64,000 nucleotides of DNA from Micrasema longulum (lineage: Eukaryota > Arthropoda > Insecta > Trichoptera > Brachycentridae): positions 279,285 through 343,284 of the forward strand of contig JAGVSM010000452.1 of NCBI GenBank assembly GCA_022494885.1. The letters run 5' to 3'. Positions within the stretch are counted from its first letter, which is position 1; each line of letters opens with the position of its first letter. A program made the translations under genes and the position numbers. The notes under the pieces were generated by a model, which worked only from the letters and a program-made list of their open reading frames with translations, was not told where the DNA came from and did not search any database. Positions 20,258 through 32,560 of the stretch are shown here, piece after piece.

Positions 20258-20469
20258 TTAACTGGTCAATTCTTCTAAGAGTTCTTCCGTAGATTTTTGC
20301 TCATTCCGGAATTTTTCCATGAAATGTGGTGGTACAGTCCACTCCAAGAACAATTGGACATTTACTTTGAGTTTTTCCGCAGTACTCATTTTTTCATCTA
20401 TACAAGGTTTGTGTCCTGAAGATTCCAGCGATTCAATCAGAATATCGTCAATCAGTCGTTTATTAAAGC
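20258..20469 (-). CDS. Last exon of the zinc-finger gene (C-terminal domain)
   Basis: This 212-nt exon is preceded by ATTTTCAG and has an uninterrupted frame with a split first codon. It encodes RLIDDILIESLESSGHKP, an acidic helix-rich segment with VQLFLEWTVPPHFMEKF, then STEELLEELTS and a stop, followed by a polyadenylation signal. Its phase fits the exon 1 donor at 21943. I do not know a function for the domain. Confidence 0.75.
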
Positions 20470-23400
20470 CTGAAAATTTTTATTGTTTTAATTACATAAT
20501 TACAAAATTGAATCAACCATCACCATAATATGTTGCAGTATTTTTACATTTTTAGTTATGGAAAATAATTGCAAATATTTATCTCAAGATTAAAACTATC
20601 ACCGAGTAACCTTTAAAGTCTATTTAATAGTAAAGCCCAGTAAACATTTGTGTTAATGACTTGTTTGTGTTTGAGAACATAGAATACAACATAAAATAAT
20701 TAGTTACTATTAAAATAACTACATAAATATATTAAATGATTTTAATGGCATAACATTTTTTTTTTAACATTTCACTTTTTTACGGAGACAAATGATAAAG
20801 TTATGGGGCTGTGGTAGCAGCCCCATAATTTTATCATTTGTAGGAAATTAGCCAAGTTATCCAACTGCAGGCAATCTCATAATAGCGTGCGGGTCAATTA
20901 AGCCAACAAATCTCTTTCGCCTTTTGTCGGTTGATCTGTTACCCGTGTACACTTATGTTTGAGTCGTACCCAGTGTTTGTTCGAAGCGTACTCTGTGTGG
21001 ATGGCGTCAAAGTAATGTTACATCAACTGCGAGCCATTCTGTTTGCGCTCGTTTTTAAACCTCAAAATTACGAATGAAAACTTGTTTTCCCTTCATTGAC
21101 GACTGTCAAATATGACTATATAATTGGAATTGTAAAAATCCGACCAAAACATTAAATGTATTTTCAACACTATTCCCAATTTGCACTTTATCTAATTAAT
21201 TTTTACTACATGAAAGGCAAGGTGATCAGTCTTAAGCTTCAGGTGCCAGTTCAAGGGCAATGAATTATTGTTACATCGTAGAACCACCTTTAAAATAAAC
21301 ATTTCAGGTCTACACTGCCAGGAATAATACCAGGATTTTAAGCATGGTTGGCGAACGCGGCAACTATTACTCCACGAGCAGATTAATCTCTATTAGATTT
21401 ATTTTTCAGGATTTTTACTTGCAAGTTGCAATCGAGTAGAAAATGAAGGGTTCTGGTTCTATTTCACACACAGAACTAAAATCTTCATCCACCCTGCATC
21501 ATAATAAGTATAGCTGTAAATATTTTGATGTTTGAATATTTTTTATTTACTGAAACACAAAAATTCAATGAAATTTAAAAAATGAAAATACAAACCTTCA
21601 CCAATATATTATTTAGACTACTGTACAGAATACAATATACAGAAAACCTGATACCTTATGAGCAAATACTTTTATAAGACACCATTACCCAACGTAAGTA
21701 ATACCTGCAACCTGTAGAAATATAAGCTCTGACTTAAATCAGCAGCTAGCCCCCACCAAATGGTAGAATACAAATCACATACTAAAGATGATTAAAGGCG
21801 AGCTGACCGAGTGGGCGTACCCGCGGCGTTGTGTGCGGGTTTCCAAGTTGGGTATTGACCTAGGAACAAATATTAAGGACACGAAACACACTCACAAACA
21901 AAAGGCACACATAATTGCAACCCATAGTCTGGCAAATACAAACCTAATTTTTGCAGTCTTTTGGCACTGGATATCTTTTTTAATAGAACAGCGAGTAACA
22001 GGCGCATCCTGGTTAGGGCCATGGGCGGCTCTACGGGTACGTGGGCTGCTGCCACCTGGTGAGACAACTTCTCTTCCGGAGACAGGTCCAGCGAGGACAT
22101 GTGGATCATACAGTCGAGAGTGTGACTATCCATTTCGTTCTTGGTGCGAAATACGGAACCGCATGCGTGGTGCATGTATGCGCACATGTTCCCATGCACG
22201 TGCTGCATGTGCTTCTTCATGTGCGGCAGCTGCGCAAAGGGCGCGGCGCAGATGCGGCACAGGAAAGGCTTCTCGCCGGTGTGGTGGCGCGTGTGGAGCG
22301 TGAGTGCAGTGGAGTGGGCGAAGGCTTTCCAACACACACGGCAGCGGTAGGGCCGAGCACCCGAGTGCTTGCGTTGGTGTACAGTGAGCTGCGAGCGTTG
22401 GGCGAACCGCGAGCCGCACTCTGAGCAGCCGTGGGGCTTCTCCGCACGATGAGTGCGCATATGTTCTTGCAAGTGGCCTTTGAGAGATTTCTTACAGACA
22501 GGGCATGTGAAGGGCTTCTCTCCATTATGATAGCATGCCAGATGCTTTTTAATACCATCCGAACGAATGAAGCTCTTTCCGCACAGATAACAAGTGTGGT
22601 CGCGGATGTCAAAATGGCCCTTTATATGGAGCCGCAACTTAGCTCCGCAGGTAAAGGTGGCTTGACAGTGAGTGCATATGTATTTCTTCTCTCCTGTATG
22701 AGTACGCTCGTGCTGTCGCAGTTGTCCCATGCGAGCGAAGCGCATGCCACATATTCTGCAATTGTACGGCTTGTATCCGGTGTGCATTCTCAGATGTAGC
22801 CTCAGACGTTCCTTGATCAGGAATGTTTTGTTGCAATGATCGCAGATGAATATTGAGGGATTTTCCATGACGTTGGAATGAAAAGAAGAAATATGATTTT
22901 TGAGATTGCCCGCTTGTCGGAAATCCTTCCTGCAGTGTGGACAGACATGTGGCCTAAGGCCGGTGTGGATGAGGCTATGTTTACGCAGATCATTCTTTCC
23001 GAGGAAAGCTTTCAAGCAAACATCGCATTTATGAAGGCGTGGTTTTTGTTGGGGATGGAGATTTTTCTTATTTCTCTTTGTTGGACGGGAAACTTTAGGA
23101 GTTCTACCATTTACTTGCGGGATTTGTTTTGGTGGGATATCCGGTTGTGGATTTTCCAAAAGGGGGTCATCCAAAAGGGTCTGTTCTATTTTTATCTCTT
23201 CTTTTAATTTGATCGGGTTTTTTTTTTGGTTATTTCTCTTGGGTTTGGGTGGTGATATTAATTTTGTGGCTCTTGTTATTCTCTGAGGTGTAAATGCCTT
23301 TGTCATTCTCAGGGGTGTTATGATTTCCTTTGCATTTTTTATAGGAGTTGGCTTGTCTTTGATTCTGTTATTTTTTTTTGGAGGTAACTTATCTTTGGCT

Positions 23401-23477
23401 TTAAGACTAACCCCTCGAGTTTGGTATTTCACTTTGGTATCTCGGAGGGGCCGCAATTTAGCTTTCATAATCGTCAT
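20258..23477 (-). CDS. C2H2 zinc-finger protein, two exons (581 residues)
   Basis: Exon 1 is 23477-21944 and exon 2 is 20469-20258. The start ATG is at 23477-23475. Residues 1-148 are Lys/Pro-rich and low complexity. Residues 149-430 hold ten C2H2 fingers with TGEKP-like linkers; finger 7 is short (C-x2-C-x10-H-x3-H, residues 325-343). A degenerate eleventh module lacks a full set of ligands. The open frame runs on to 21873, but a donor (TTAG|GTTTGT) at 21943 and an acceptor (TTTTCAG) at 20470-20472 join in phase (G+GC = Gly), giving ...RLQKLG|FNKRLIDDILIESL... and ending ...STEELLEELTS. The protein is presumably a nuclear DNA-binding transcription factor. Orthology is not determined. Confidence 0.85.
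20789..20840. repeat. Near-perfect 23-bp hairpin
   Basis: CAAATGATAAAGTTATGGGG plus CTG (20789-20811) pairs with 20818-20840 across a 6-nt loop, with one mismatch (a G-T pair in one strand's RNA). It lies inside the zinc-finger intron. It could be a transposon end or an RNA hairpin; the sequence does not decide. Confidence 0.85.
21195..21345 (-). repeat. SINE-like repeat, family C, diverged
   Basis: It shows GGTGATCAGTCTTAAGCTTC and GGTGCCAGTTCAAGGGCAAT, matching the reversed body at 34065 (GACGATCAGTCTTACGCTTC, CGTGCCAGTCCAGGGGCTAT). It lies in the zinc-finger intron. Confidence 0.55.
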
Positions 23478-24740
23478 ATTATATTTAGTATTTTAACATA
23501 TAATGTGTTTAATAATTTCTAACTAATAACTTAAATGCGATAAATTGGCAAATATTTGACTAGAATTGTTAAATTAATGTGCCATGTTAGTAAATAAAAT
23601 ATAAATACATGAAAAAGAGCTACTCTATTGAGAAATCTGAAAGCCTTGTAAAATTATTTACAACAAAAACCCCTTCACCAAAATACAGTAATAAGATTAT
23701 GATGTCGTCTCGTTAGTTAAGGAGTGCATAAAGCAATTATTCATAAAAGATAATTTACTGTTCCATCTTGAATGATTTCCTTATAAAGAGTTGTCTCTGA
23801 AACATACATGCATTTTATTAAGCCCACAACCATATTGTAATAAACTTGGTACGAAGATAAATATAACGATGTTTGTTATAAACATCTAAACAATTGGTTC
23901 TTAATAATTATTACAAGATCATCTATAGAATTCCATGATTTATTGACAAGACGTCAAAAATTTGAATTGTAAAACGAAATAAATATATAACAAACAGTAT
24001 ATTTAAACATACCATTTAACTAGCAACAAAACTATTATTATTGATTTTTGTGCAATTATTAGTGAACACAACATTAATATATTTTAACGCCTACATCGAC
24101 AACGCAAAGTTATCTACACCTTGACGCCATTTGGCATTTTTGTTGTTCGACTAATACTAATGTTGCCAGCGTTGTCAGTGGTTTGAGTTTGATGGTTACC
24201 ACTGTTACCAGTATAGTTGAGTATGAGACTCTCGAGCAGGTAACCTGTTGAAATCAAGCAAAATATTTACCGGGGTTACTTGATAATATAAAAAAATCTA
24301 TAAAACAATATCTTTGATATCATGCTGAAATATGAAAATCACCAAATAATCGTTTTGGAAAGTGTTGGATTACGTTTTATTCCACTTACTCTAATAATTT
24401 TAATATATTTCAATTGAAAAGCATGAAAGTATTAATTTAAAATAAAATGTGTTAAAAATTGATTTCCAACACGCCTCATTTACATTTGGTGCCTGTTTTT
24501 TTTTTTTTTTTGACAAATAAATTGCAAAAAAATCTTGAAAGCATGATATGTAATATATACCTATTTAATTGCATCGAATGGTCAAATAAAAGTATAAAGG
24601 TCTATTAATCGGGAAATGATTTCATGCACCCACTCCTCTACATTGTTTCAATGTATAAACATAATAATTTATCTGATATTGGAACTGAACTAAAAAAATA
24701 ACACTGTTCGGACCAATTTGTTGTATGTATTGCTCCCAAT
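23478..24740. other. Upstream region of the zinc-finger gene; no other gene seen
   Basis: AT-rich DNA that should include the 5' UTR and promoter of the minus-strand zinc-finger gene. I found no clear TATA box or initiator. A run of T residues lies near 24497. Confidence 0.4.
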
Positions 24741-24744
24741 ATTT

Positions 24745-25480
24745 CTCTCTATCCATCTATCCATGGGGTTCAAAGGATTGGCGGGGTCCCGGGGATACCT
24801 GTTCTGCTGGATGGCTAGGTGTCAGTAAGTCCATAATGTCAATGAAGGAAATAGACGAAATGAGATTGGCACCTCTTCCTGTCTGAATAAGTGCCATTGC
24901 AATCAAGATAGAAATATATGTTATTCTGACCAATTTTGCGGACCCGGGTAGACCGCAAGGTAGGGACCGGCCCGCAAAAGATGACGGGGGGTTTTAGCCG
25001 GTACGAGTCCGGCACTACCCAGTCAGAAAGACTGGGTGTCCATGATAGATTTCCTCTCAAAAAAAAAAAGGTGTCAGTAAGTGCCGAGATACGCCACGTT
25101 GCATAACATTAGTAATACTACCATCAAGTGTCTTACTCTCCAGCGCCCTCGTCGCGAATTTCGGAAATGTAATCGGTACAGGAATGATCTGTATACCAAT
25201 AGAAATAGATCAATGGCGAGTCTTCGGCGCCATAAAACCTAAACTAAACGAGCTAAGGGAAGGAAAGCTTCAATAGAAAAACCCTCGACCTCCAGTAGGG
25301 GGTTAGGCGAGAGGCTAATAACCTCTCCCTGTAAAACACCATTATTACGAAACCGAATACAAATCCTCACTACTGAACCTTGGAAACGACCCATAACTGA
25401 TGAGGATAGACGGAGTTGGAGGCAAAAGTTGAAAGAGGCCAAGGCTCGATTTGAGCCGTAACGCCATCGAAGAAAAAGAA
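24745..25480 (+). repeat. Decayed LINE-like 3' region carrying a nested retroposon
   Basis: 24745-24830 and 25083-25480 are the two halves of an older GC-richer repeat, split by a younger insertion. The right half ends with a frame reading DEDRRSWRQKLKEAKARFEP, then an arginine-coding (AAGAAGAAG-like) stretch, a layout I associate with non-LTR element tails. The exact family is unknown. Confidence 0.5.
24817..25082 (+). mobile_element. Short retroposon with 14-bp target-site duplication and poly-A tail
   Basis: The insert 24831-25068 ends CCTCTC plus eleven or more A residues. It is flanked by identical AGGTGTCAGTAAGT copies at 24817-24830 and 25069-25082. A poly-A tail and a 14-bp duplication are hallmarks of target-primed reverse transcription. 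The insert may be a SINE or a 5'-truncated LINE; near its end, CCCAGTCAGAAAGACTGGGT can form a hairpin. Confidence 0.85.
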
Positions 25481-25499
25481 GAATCTATCCACGTTACAA

Positions 25500-27430
25500 G
25501 CTTTTTCTCACGTCTCCTCTTTTTCCTAGCTCAGCACCTCGTGACAAACACAGGAAATTAATGTAGAGTGTGCCAAGACGTTTAATTATTAGTATCCATT
25601 TAATGTTATTTAGTAAAATGCTAAAGACAGCTCAACACGTTGGCCAATATGTTCACCAGTACGCTGGCAAACTCGTATTGGCAAACGTGTAGAGGGGAGT
25701 GTAATTTGTGGCTGGCAGAGCTGGTACACACGCTGGTATATGCGCTCGGGCCCGACCTGAATATTGTCGGTTTACCAACATAAATCAAAAGGCGCTGGGT
25801 GAACGAATTGTCAAGCATCTACGCGTATGGTCAGTGTTTAATTTAGTATCCACGCCACGAACCGCCGGAGAGATTTTCAACATTTTTCACCCATTTTTCT
25901 TTTTAATAACTTAAACCCTTTATTTCAGTGTGCATATAAAAGCGCCATATAAATGATTTAATATGTAAACTACCAATTTTTTAAATATTTTTATTTTTTT
26001 CCTCGATCCCACATTCCTCGTAATTTAATTGTTAAATGTTGTACAAGTGGTATATGCCGACTTATTAAATAATTAGCTCTTAATTTGGGTTTATTTAACA
26101 TAATCTTTTTTGTAATGGCTGTTGTTTTCTTTAACGTAATGACGTAATTCGAAAATACATTTATTAATTTTATTAAGTAAAAATTTAGATTTATTTTTCA
26201 CCAGTCTTATTTTTTTGGTTGGCTAGAAGATAATTTTTATTTAATAATTATTTTTAGCAATAAGTCCGCCAAAGTGGATGTATTTTTGTATGTGAAGTAT
26301 AAAGAAAATATAGAAAGCATAGCGGATTCAACCTGCAATATGGATTTTATGTCCACCTCGGCACCTGAGCCATGTATATTTTGTGCGCTTTTGACGTGCG
26401 CACCAAAAATTATACACGTCCGCACATTGGCTCGTACTGAGAGACCCTAATCACTAAACCAGCACTAAACGACCTACGAATGTGTGGGCAGTGTAGTAAT
26501 TTTGTCACCAATACGCGCACCAGCGTACAAGAGTATGGATCTCATTACCCCATGGCTTATATTACCCCGTGTTCCCCTAAATAAGTATTAACTATCCATA
26601 ATATTAATACTTTAGAGTTGATTGATTGCGTTTGACCCTTATACTCGTGTACAGGAATTTGAGCCTTATTATAGCGGTATTAACGCTAAATCAGGGTCAT
26701 TTTCGTCTGTTAAAATTTAGTATTCGAACGAGATAATAATTAACTCTCTGTATTTGAGGACATGAATACTGCAGAAAACCAATTTTGACAGAGAATGAAG
26801 GTGTTATGTATTGTCAATAATTGTACAGGGCCTCAATTATGACGGGAAATTAAAATTTATCTTCAATTTTATTAAAGTAAAATTAAGTTTTCTGTATGAA
26901 AAATAGAATATGTTTATTTTTTTTTCTAAACACGATTAATTACCGGTTACCGATGAAGATACTTTGAATTTTCACACAAATATACACACTTTCATACATA
27001 AATATCGATATTAGTTTATACCGTCTCAGTTGAAGATAGCTGTTCATAGGCCCTAGGTAACATTAAAACATTAACCCTAGATATATCTGCTTTTTGTTTT
27101 TGTCGCATAACACATATTTATCCACTCATGTCTTCATTTGTATTAATATTTACCTCAATTTATTTTTGAAAATAAACAGTGAGAATATTTTAAAAAAATC
27201 TATTATTATCATAATAATATTGATCTCAAAATAGTTTTTTAAATGAGCTAAGAGAATATGTTTTTTCAACGTTATTACAAAAACATTTGCCTCTAAATTA
27301 TTTTTTAAAATCCGTGAGAATATTCTTAAATCCCTTTAAATATAATTACTATGTCAAAATATCAATGACTTGGAGAACATCTTCTTCTATATATCTATCT
27401 TCTATCTATGTATATATTTTCTATCTTCTT
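25500..27430. other. AT-rich region with no gene recognised
   Basis: A GC-richer island at 25620-25870 contains CACCAGTACGCTGGCAAAC and similar words but no supported exon. The rest is AT-rich with nothing recognised. Confidence 0.45.
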
Positions 27431-27431
27431 C

Positions 27432-27690
27432 TATCAATATATATAAAAGGCAATGTTTGAATGGTTCTCCTCGATGGACTGGATAACTACCGGACCGATT
27501 TACGTGCAGTATTCAGATAAATGTACATCTTTGCCACGAGAAGGTTTAGAGCTCATAAAATTTTCAATTTATTAAGCGCAAAAAAGTTGGGATCGTATAT
27601 ATTTTTTTTATCCATCACCAGGGCTGCATTCGCCGAGAATGCGGATAAAAAAAATGGATGGAGGTTATTTTTTGTGTATAAAAAAGCTGG
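27432..27690 (+). mobile_element. Helitron-like 5' fragment
   Basis: It begins TCTATCAATATATATAAAAG, then GCAATGTTTGAATGG and CTACCGGACCGATTTACGTG. This resembles the opening seen in many insect Helitron-derived repeats, from memory of the pattern. No Rep/helicase frame and no 3' CTRR hairpin end were found. Confidence 0.4.
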
Positions 27691-27899
27691 TTTTTAAATG
27701 TTTACAAACAACATTTGTTTTTTTATGAATCCCAATCAAATTATTTCATTGAATTCCTTATAATTTCTCCCCATTTATATCTTTTTACTGAATTTTTTGT
27801 TATACTAAAATAATATCAACTAACATTCGATACATTTTTGAAAATCCCATTCCCGACTAAAATGCATCAAGAGTGCATCCATGAGCAGAGTTTGACATT

Positions 27900-29930
27900 T
27901 GCTTAAAGAATTCTTTATTTGAAAATAATGAATTATTTTATGTTTTGGAATTCAAACATTCTCACCCCAAGACCCTTAAACTCCTTTACAATGCTCTTAT
28001 TAGATCCCATTTGGATTATGCATTATTCTTGCTCGAACCACTAACAAAACATTTGTCTTCTAAACTTGATAAAATTCAATTCAAATCACTTCGTCTTATT
28101 TCTGGCTGCATGAAATCTCCTCCAACTAATATCTTACAGGTTGAAAATGTTGACCCCCCCTTCACATTAGAAGACAACAACAAGCGGATTCGTTCTTCAT
28201 CAAACGCATCTGTTTTCAAAATCATCCTGTTCTGTCTAAAGTCCAATATCTTCATTCCATTTGCAATAATTCTCCTCTTTGGCGAAACAAAAATCACCCT
28301 GCTCTTTCGATTAGTCACGAGCGTTTTTCCTATTTTACTACTAAGATTTTTCGATATCATACATTACCACTTTATTCTTCTCCATATTTCAGTTTTTTCT
28401 CAAACGTTGAAATTCATCTCGATCTTGGCTTTTCAAAATTTCAAACCACTCACAAATCGATTTCTTCTATTAATATTGAATTTTCAGAAATTATTAACTG
28501 TAAGTGGCCCAATCACAAGTATGTATTTACCGATGGTTCGAAATCAAATAATGGCGTTGGCGCTTCCTTTCTTTGTGAACAAGACAATTTATTTGGTATT
28601 TTTAAACTCCCTTCTTTACTCTCTAATTTTAATGCTGAATGCATATCAATTCTGGAATCTTTAATCCATATTGAAAAAATGAACTATTCGCAGTCCGTTA
28701 TTTTTACTGATTCACTCAGCTGCTTAAAATTACTTCAGTCATCCCCATTCAGTTCTAACTTTTCAATTATCATTTGTAATATTTTTGCTTCTCTTTTAAA
28801 ATTATATCAATGCGCCAAAAATATTGTTTTCGCCTGGATTCCAAGCCACATTGGAATATCAGGCAATGAAAAAGCGGATTCTCTTGCAAGGTGGGAATCT
28901 GAAGTTGGTAATTAAAAATACGACCGGGTGGATTTCTCAGATATTTCTTATTTGATTAGAGTAGTTAATTTCGATGCTTGGAAAGTGGAGTGGAATTTTT
29001 CTAAATTGTCAAAGGGAATTTTTTATAGTAATATCCAGCCTGATATTCCCTCCAAACCTTGGTACAATAGCGCGTGTAAACCCAATAGGTCTAGGATTGT
29101 AACTTTTTGCCGTATTAGATCTGGCCACTGTTGCACTCCATCCCATCTTTTTAAAATTAAAATTTTAGACTCCAATGCCTGCGAATGTGGAGGCATTGGA
29201 GATCTTAATCACATTTTTTTACATGTCCTTTGATGACTGGGAGGAAAAAAATATTTGATATTTTACTTATGTTTTTTATAACCTTTCCAATTCATTTATC
29301 TCAATTTTTTTCTTTTACAAATTGTTTATTGATCAATTCTGTTTATATTTTCTGAAGTTCAAACTGTTCCCTATTATGATTTGTAATAATTGTGTCATTG
29401 AAATAATTATGTTTAAATGAATTCTTTACTTTTTTACAATAAATTTATCTTACATTTTTAGGTTTATGTAAAATATTTTGTCATTATTACTTCCGACGTT
29501 TAATTTTTTATTTTAATTTTGATAGTTATAATTTATCATTAATATAAGATTAAGTTTGTTAATATTTTGATTATTTTGTTGTAATTTTTCTAGTTATTAA
29601 GTTCTATCTTCCTTCTAATTTTACTGTAAGTTTCTATTTTCTGTTAAATAGGCACTATCAGGTTTTGGTGGGTTTTTCTGTTAGTGCCTATTTCAATTTA
29701 TGTTGAAATTTTTATTGGTTTGGATATGTGTTTATTATTACAATTAATATTTTGATGTTATTCCTGTACTTATATTTTTCTTGTCTTTTGTTTGTATGTA
29801 TATTGTTATTCCTGTCTGTTTATGTTTTTCTTATGTTTATAAATGTAACTTGTTTTTGGCCGATGTTATCAAGTTTTGGTAGTAGGCCCTAATAAAGAAA
29901 AAAATAAAAAAAATAACACGTACTTGGGTA
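27900..29930 (+). pseudogene. Non-LTR retrotransposon, 3' half, with RNase H domain and 3' UTR
   Basis: From about 27945 a frame reads LLYNALIRSHLDYALFL, the C-terminal part of a reverse transcriptase. After frameshifts, VFTDGSKSNNGVGAS (about 28524) begins an RNase H domain, followed by NAECISILESL, VIFTDSLSCLKLL and AWIPSHIGISGNEKADSLAR. The usual RNase H acidic positions (TDGS, AECxSxxE, TDS, GNEKAD) are visible. The C-terminal Cys-rich piece is CECGGIGDLNHIFLHVL. A 650-bp AT-rich 3' UTR ends near 29900 with AATAAA followed by A-rich sequence. The layout fits the I/R1-like LINE group. Several stops break it and the 5' half is missing. Confidence 0.82.
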
Positions 29931-30169
29931 CCTACTTAAATTCAATTTTATTACTTTTAGATTTGGAATTCAATCATAAACAAGTACCTACTTGCTTATG
30001 AAAAGTTACAACATCTTTTTTACGTTTATCCGAACGGTTTTTACTAGACATTTTTAGTAATTTTTTGTAAGTATACTTAATTATGTTTAATATTAAGAGG
30101 AAATGCGGTCCGACTTTTCTTCATACAAACGTAATATAGTATTTTCTCTCTGAATTATGGCATTCGAGA

Positions 30170-30225
30170 AATTGTTTTTTTACAATAACAACAACAACAA
30201 CAACAAACTATCACGCCGCTTCCCC
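30170..30225. repeat. AAC microsatellite and adjacent GC-rich patch
   Basis: AACAACAACAACAACAAC at about 30186-30204 borders the LINE fragment that follows. Confidence 0.7.
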
Positions 30226-30510
30226 GTAAGGGAGGCAGAGAGGATAGAACGCCACATCACTCTATATTTGCATTCAGATCTAGCTTCCTCTACATTCATA
30301 GATCTTTTCATGCACGCGCACCGATTATTCCGACCTTTACCATGTCCATCTTCAAGTATTTGTTGGATTTGGTCATGCCATGTCTTTCACGGTCTTCCTC
30401 TATTTCTCCATCCATGAACATTCGCATTGTAAATATTTTTAGCCATTTTTTCGTTGTCCATTTGCTCTTTATCTTCAATCCAGCGCATAGCTCTTTTTTA
30501 CACATTATAG
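30226..30510 (-). pseudogene. Non-LTR retrotransposon C-terminal fragment (same family as 4880-5335)
   Basis: The minus-strand sequence reads GWRNRGRPRKTWHDQIQQIL and then a CACMKRSMNVEEARSEC tail. It closely parallels 5150-5320 (CATGGCACGAACAAATCCAA against CATGGCATGACCAAATCCAA). Confidence 0.7.
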
Positions 30511-31041
30511 ATATTTACCATTGGCGTGTCCCTATACTATTTCTTAAAAAAAAAATGTTTGTTATATGAACTAGAACCATTTAAACCCGTAAAAAACACA
30601 CTTTTATCTTCCGTCTTTGGGCGCACGGTACACAATTATAACTTTTTTTGAAAAACATTTAACATACCGATACAGAAAAAAATATTTTTATATTCTGTCT
30701 AAAAAATTACAAAATCGGTTCAGTTTTGAGGTGCGGAAAACGGTACAGCGAAACGTCAATTTTGTCTATTCTAACAAAAAGTCTGAAATGCAATTGTCTT
30801 TTTCAAGAACAATGTTCGAACACCTATTTATCAAAATTCTCCGTCCTCACAATTTATGTAAACCAAAACACAAAAATAACAATGTATACGTACATATCTA
30901 ATTTGGACTAAATACAATAATTGATATCAAACTTTCGATTGTGTTAATTTAATCTATTTAGCGAGAACTCAAATCTAGCAATAGCAAAGCATTTCCGGGT
31001 TCAGCTCGTATTATATAAATATAGTTTTTTTAAACATAGTT

Positions 31042-31094
31042 TTGCAAGCGATATTGTTGGCCAAGAATGTTCTACTTTGGAAGCTATGACAAAG
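31042..31094. repeat. 53-bp dispersed repeat, copy 1
   Basis: TTGCAAGCGATATTGTTGGC... matches 32946-32998 with one mismatch, in the same orientation 1.9 kb apart. Confidence 0.9.
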
Positions 31095-31960
31095 TCTATA
31101 AAGACTCCCTTAAATTGAAATATTATTTGCATAGAAAATTGAGTTACGAATGCCATTTTGTTCATTATCTCATTACGCGTCCATGTAGCTAAAGAATTAT
31201 TATTTTTTTCCGTTAGTAAATAGTGTTTTCAGCATTCTGAGTTAATCTCCACTTGCTGATATTACTTATTTGATTTTAAAAACAAATAAAATTTGCAAAA
31301 TGGTCTATTGAACATGCTATTGAACTAGGGCAGCGATTGCGAAAATAATTAAATTGTATTCTTAATAACATAGGTATGTCGTTGTTATTATCATCATAGA
31401 TTACTTGTCTTTTCTGAACCACTCTCGTGGCACGAGAAAACAGTTTTTCTCGTGTATTTTGTATGAAAGTACACGAGATAATACGGCCGCGAGAGCGTTT
31501 GAAATACCAGCCCTGATATTCTAACTAACCCTTTATAGAACATCTAGAACAAAGTGGTGGGATAAAACGAATATATAGAAAAAAAACTAAAACAAACATA
31601 AACAACATGCATATTTCTATAACTTACATTAAAAAAAAAACGAAAATGTGCATTGTATTTTGACAGCAACAGTGTTCACTTACTTTAGGGCGTGACACAC
31701 AATACACTTTGGTTTCTAAAAACAATATGAGTATGAAAAAGTGTGAACTTGTTAGTGGTTGAGATGTTTCAATCATTGGAAAATTTAAATTAAAATACGA
31801 AAAAAAATATTGAAGTAAAGCTACATCAGTCATTGAGCAGTGTGCGGCGGTTGGAAATCTAAACTCTATTTACAGGTATTGAAGTTTAAGTTAGATATTA
31901 ATTTCATAGTAAATTCAATTGAAATAATATGAAAGGTAATGTTATCAAATATCTTGCAGC
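31095..31960. other. AT-rich region with no gene recognised
   Basis: Nothing supported is seen apart from a short inverted word pair around CACTCTCGTGGCACGAGAAA near 31430. Confidence 0.5.
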
Positions 31961-31969
31961 TGCAAAACA

Positions 31970-32560
31970 CATCTTCTTGCGGGGCTTCGTCGGGTCTCCC
32001 TGACGTTGGCCATCACTATAGCGAAATCATCTCGGTCCTGCGCTACTGTTATATTCCGCAGCCGGACAACTGCTTATTGGAGTACTCGCCATAGTGATTC
32101 CTAGGAAAAGATGACCAGAGTGGTTTCCCGTTGCCTTCTCTGGTGGATTTTTCTGTCGGGGTTACCTTCCCTTAGCTGGTTGGTTCTGGTTTTAAAGCGC
32201 CAGAAATTCGCCTTTCATCCTCTCGTTATCTGCTGTGATCGCACCGTTATGAGTGTGACCCCATTGCCCAGAGTTCGCGACGTGGAAGGTAACGAGTTGG
32301 CGTAGTTAGAAGTGTTGCCGGGGAATGCAACTGGGCGTTCGCAGCATTTTATAAAATCAGACCCTCCAGCAAGATGTGACTCACTGCAATCGTAATGACA
32401 AAACGCACAGAAGGATGGAATTCTAGCAACATAAAAATAAAAAAGTTTACAAAAAATAAAATACATCGAAAAAAGTAGTAAGTTTGGCAAGTGCGCATGA
32501 CATGATAGGTACTACGGCACAAAAAGTAAACAAAAAAACTAAACGAACAGAGCTTTCCAT
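31970..32560. repeat. Unclassified repeat, GC-richer than its surroundings
   Basis: The stretch includes GAGTGGTTTCCCGTTGCCTT and GTGTGACCCCATTGCCCAGA, and its end (32430-32560) resembles 14800-14900. No intact coding frame is seen. I suspect a decayed transposon but cannot name it. Confidence 0.4.

Noticed and set aside
22041..22424. Plus-strand open frames opposite the zinc-finger exon (also 22431-22799 and 22878-23207)
   Set aside because: They are antisense shadows of the C2H2 array; the GC-rich coding strand keeps stops rare on the other strand.
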